Shown here: positions 63,542-64,000 of the stretch, piece by piece | Numbering within the stretch: position 1 is the first letter of the stretch | Layout of the letters: each line of letters begins with the position of its first letter | From: Capsicum annuum | Lineage: Eukaryota > Streptophyta > Magnoliopsida > Solanales > Solanaceae | Assembly: GCF_002878395.1 (NCBI RefSeq) | Contig: NC_061115.1 | Span: 149,048,747-149,112,746, forward strand | Direction of reading: 5' to 3' | DNA length: 64,000 nt | Notes under the pieces: model-generated | Database searches by the model: none | The model's input: the letters and a program-made list of their open reading frames with translations, nothing else | Told to the model about the DNA's origin: nothing | Made by a program: the position numbers and the translations under genes

Positions 63542-63641
63542 NNNNNNNNNNNNNNNNNNNNNNNNNNNNNNNNNNNNNNNNNNNNNNNNNNNNNNNNNNN
63601 NNNNNNNNNNNNNNNNNNNNNNNNNNNNNNNNNNNNNNNNN
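63542..63641. other. assembly gap, exactly 100 N
   Basis: Round-number N run of the sort used for gaps of unknown length. See the overlap of its flanks. Confidence 1.
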
Positions 63642-63679
63642 ACATGCATATCCATATATAATATATGGATATGCATGTG
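63642..63679. repeat. palindrome at contig start
   Basis: ACATGCATATCCATATATA is followed at once by its inverse (ATATATGGATATGCATGT). The first arm has no counterpart at the same place in the 5' LTR, where only the second arm occurs (about 57842-57860). Confidence 0.85.
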
Positions 63680-64000
63680 TTTCATAATGATGATAAATTG
63701 AGAGCATGATTTACACGGAACCCCTCTCTTGATATGATATTGTTTTAAGTTTTCACATGATATGAATCGTTTGAAATCATCTTGAAATGCATGTCATGAA
63801 ATGTCTTTAAAATGTCATGATTTGGATAAGGTTTTTGACTTTCAAAGAGAGGGTTGTTTTGTTCATGTTGAAATATGTTGCATATGATGATTGAATGAAG
63901 AGAGTGATATGATAATGATAACTTGCAAGTCGGGTATGACGATACCCTACAGAGTATGACATGTGATTGATTTGAACAAAGTTTGAATGCATTGATTTCA

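Larger units (their letters stand above)
56932..64000 (+). mobile_element. non-coding LTR retrotransposon (LARD) related to chromoviruses, runs off the window
   Basis: The 5' LTR (56932-59040) is followed by a Met-type PBS (59044-59056), a 3.8-kb interior without gag or pol, and an incomplete 3' LTR from about 62885. It is inserted in the RTE LINE; the five bases before it are GACCT, but the other side is outside the window. The LTR ends (TGTAACGCCCCGC and GGGTCGTGACA) fit solanaceous Tekay-type LTRs. It would need proteins of a related autonomous element. Confidence 0.75.
62885..64000 (+). repeat. partial 3' LTR of the LARD, missing its start
   Basis: Homology to the 5' LTR begins abruptly at about 62885-62891, equal to position 57335-57341, so the first 400 or so bases of the LTR are absent. 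It continues through the 33-bp repeats and past an N gap to the window end, where it equals about 58176 in the 5' LTR. Confidence 0.78.

Overview
The window looks like nuclear DNA of a solanaceous plant (Capsicum or Solanum type; I cannot name the species). The grounds are an AT-rich composition, a split plant gene with consensus introns, and dense plant retrotransposons of the Ogre, Tekay, Athila, TRIM, RTE and SINE kinds plus MITE-like elements. No bacterial features, rRNA genes or CRISPR arrays were seen.

Left half (1254-35100). Almost all of it is one old minus-strand Ogre/Tat LTR retrotransposon with 2.0-kb LTRs and a perfect 5-bp target duplication (TTTTC) on both sides. It carries a gag-like region twice in tandem, two families of minisatellite between gag and the 3' LTR, and no recognisable pol. 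Later elements sit inside it. A decayed Tekay-type chromovirus (14068-23530, plus strand) has lost its 5' LTR start together with adjoining Ogre sequence. A chromovirus solo LTR (minus strand, 24084-31953) is itself split by an Athila-like element that keeps only gag (24224-30155).

Middle (35101-50130). A complete TRIM with a perfect TSD lies 18 bp from the Ogre end. Next comes a region I read as a possible Helitron (36.4-42.0 kb) that holds a tandemly duplicated exon-like segment and a broken glutamate dehydrogenase fragment. Two Helitron-like 3' ends face each other at 42.02-42.05 kb. Beyond them are an AT-rich repeat array, a foldback MITE, a broken exon resembling the N-terminus of a group III WRKY factor, a Stowaway-like MITE, two TIR elements and a hAT-like MITE containing a SINE.

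Gene (50134-55116, minus strand). The one apparently intact gene has eight exons whose splice sites and phases join into a 434-residue GH18-family, CHID1-like protein with an N-terminal membrane anchor. Its catalytic acidic motif is altered. A small TRIM sits in intron 2.

Right end (55490-64000). A decayed RTE LINE is cut by a non-coding LTR element (LARD) with 2.1-kb LTRs. Its 3' LTR contains a 100-N assembly gap whose flanks share a 154-bp identical overlap.

I did not find a convincing new biological system. The most unusual items are the pol-less Ogre with duplicated gag, the non-coding LARD, and the possible Helitron carrying gene fragments.
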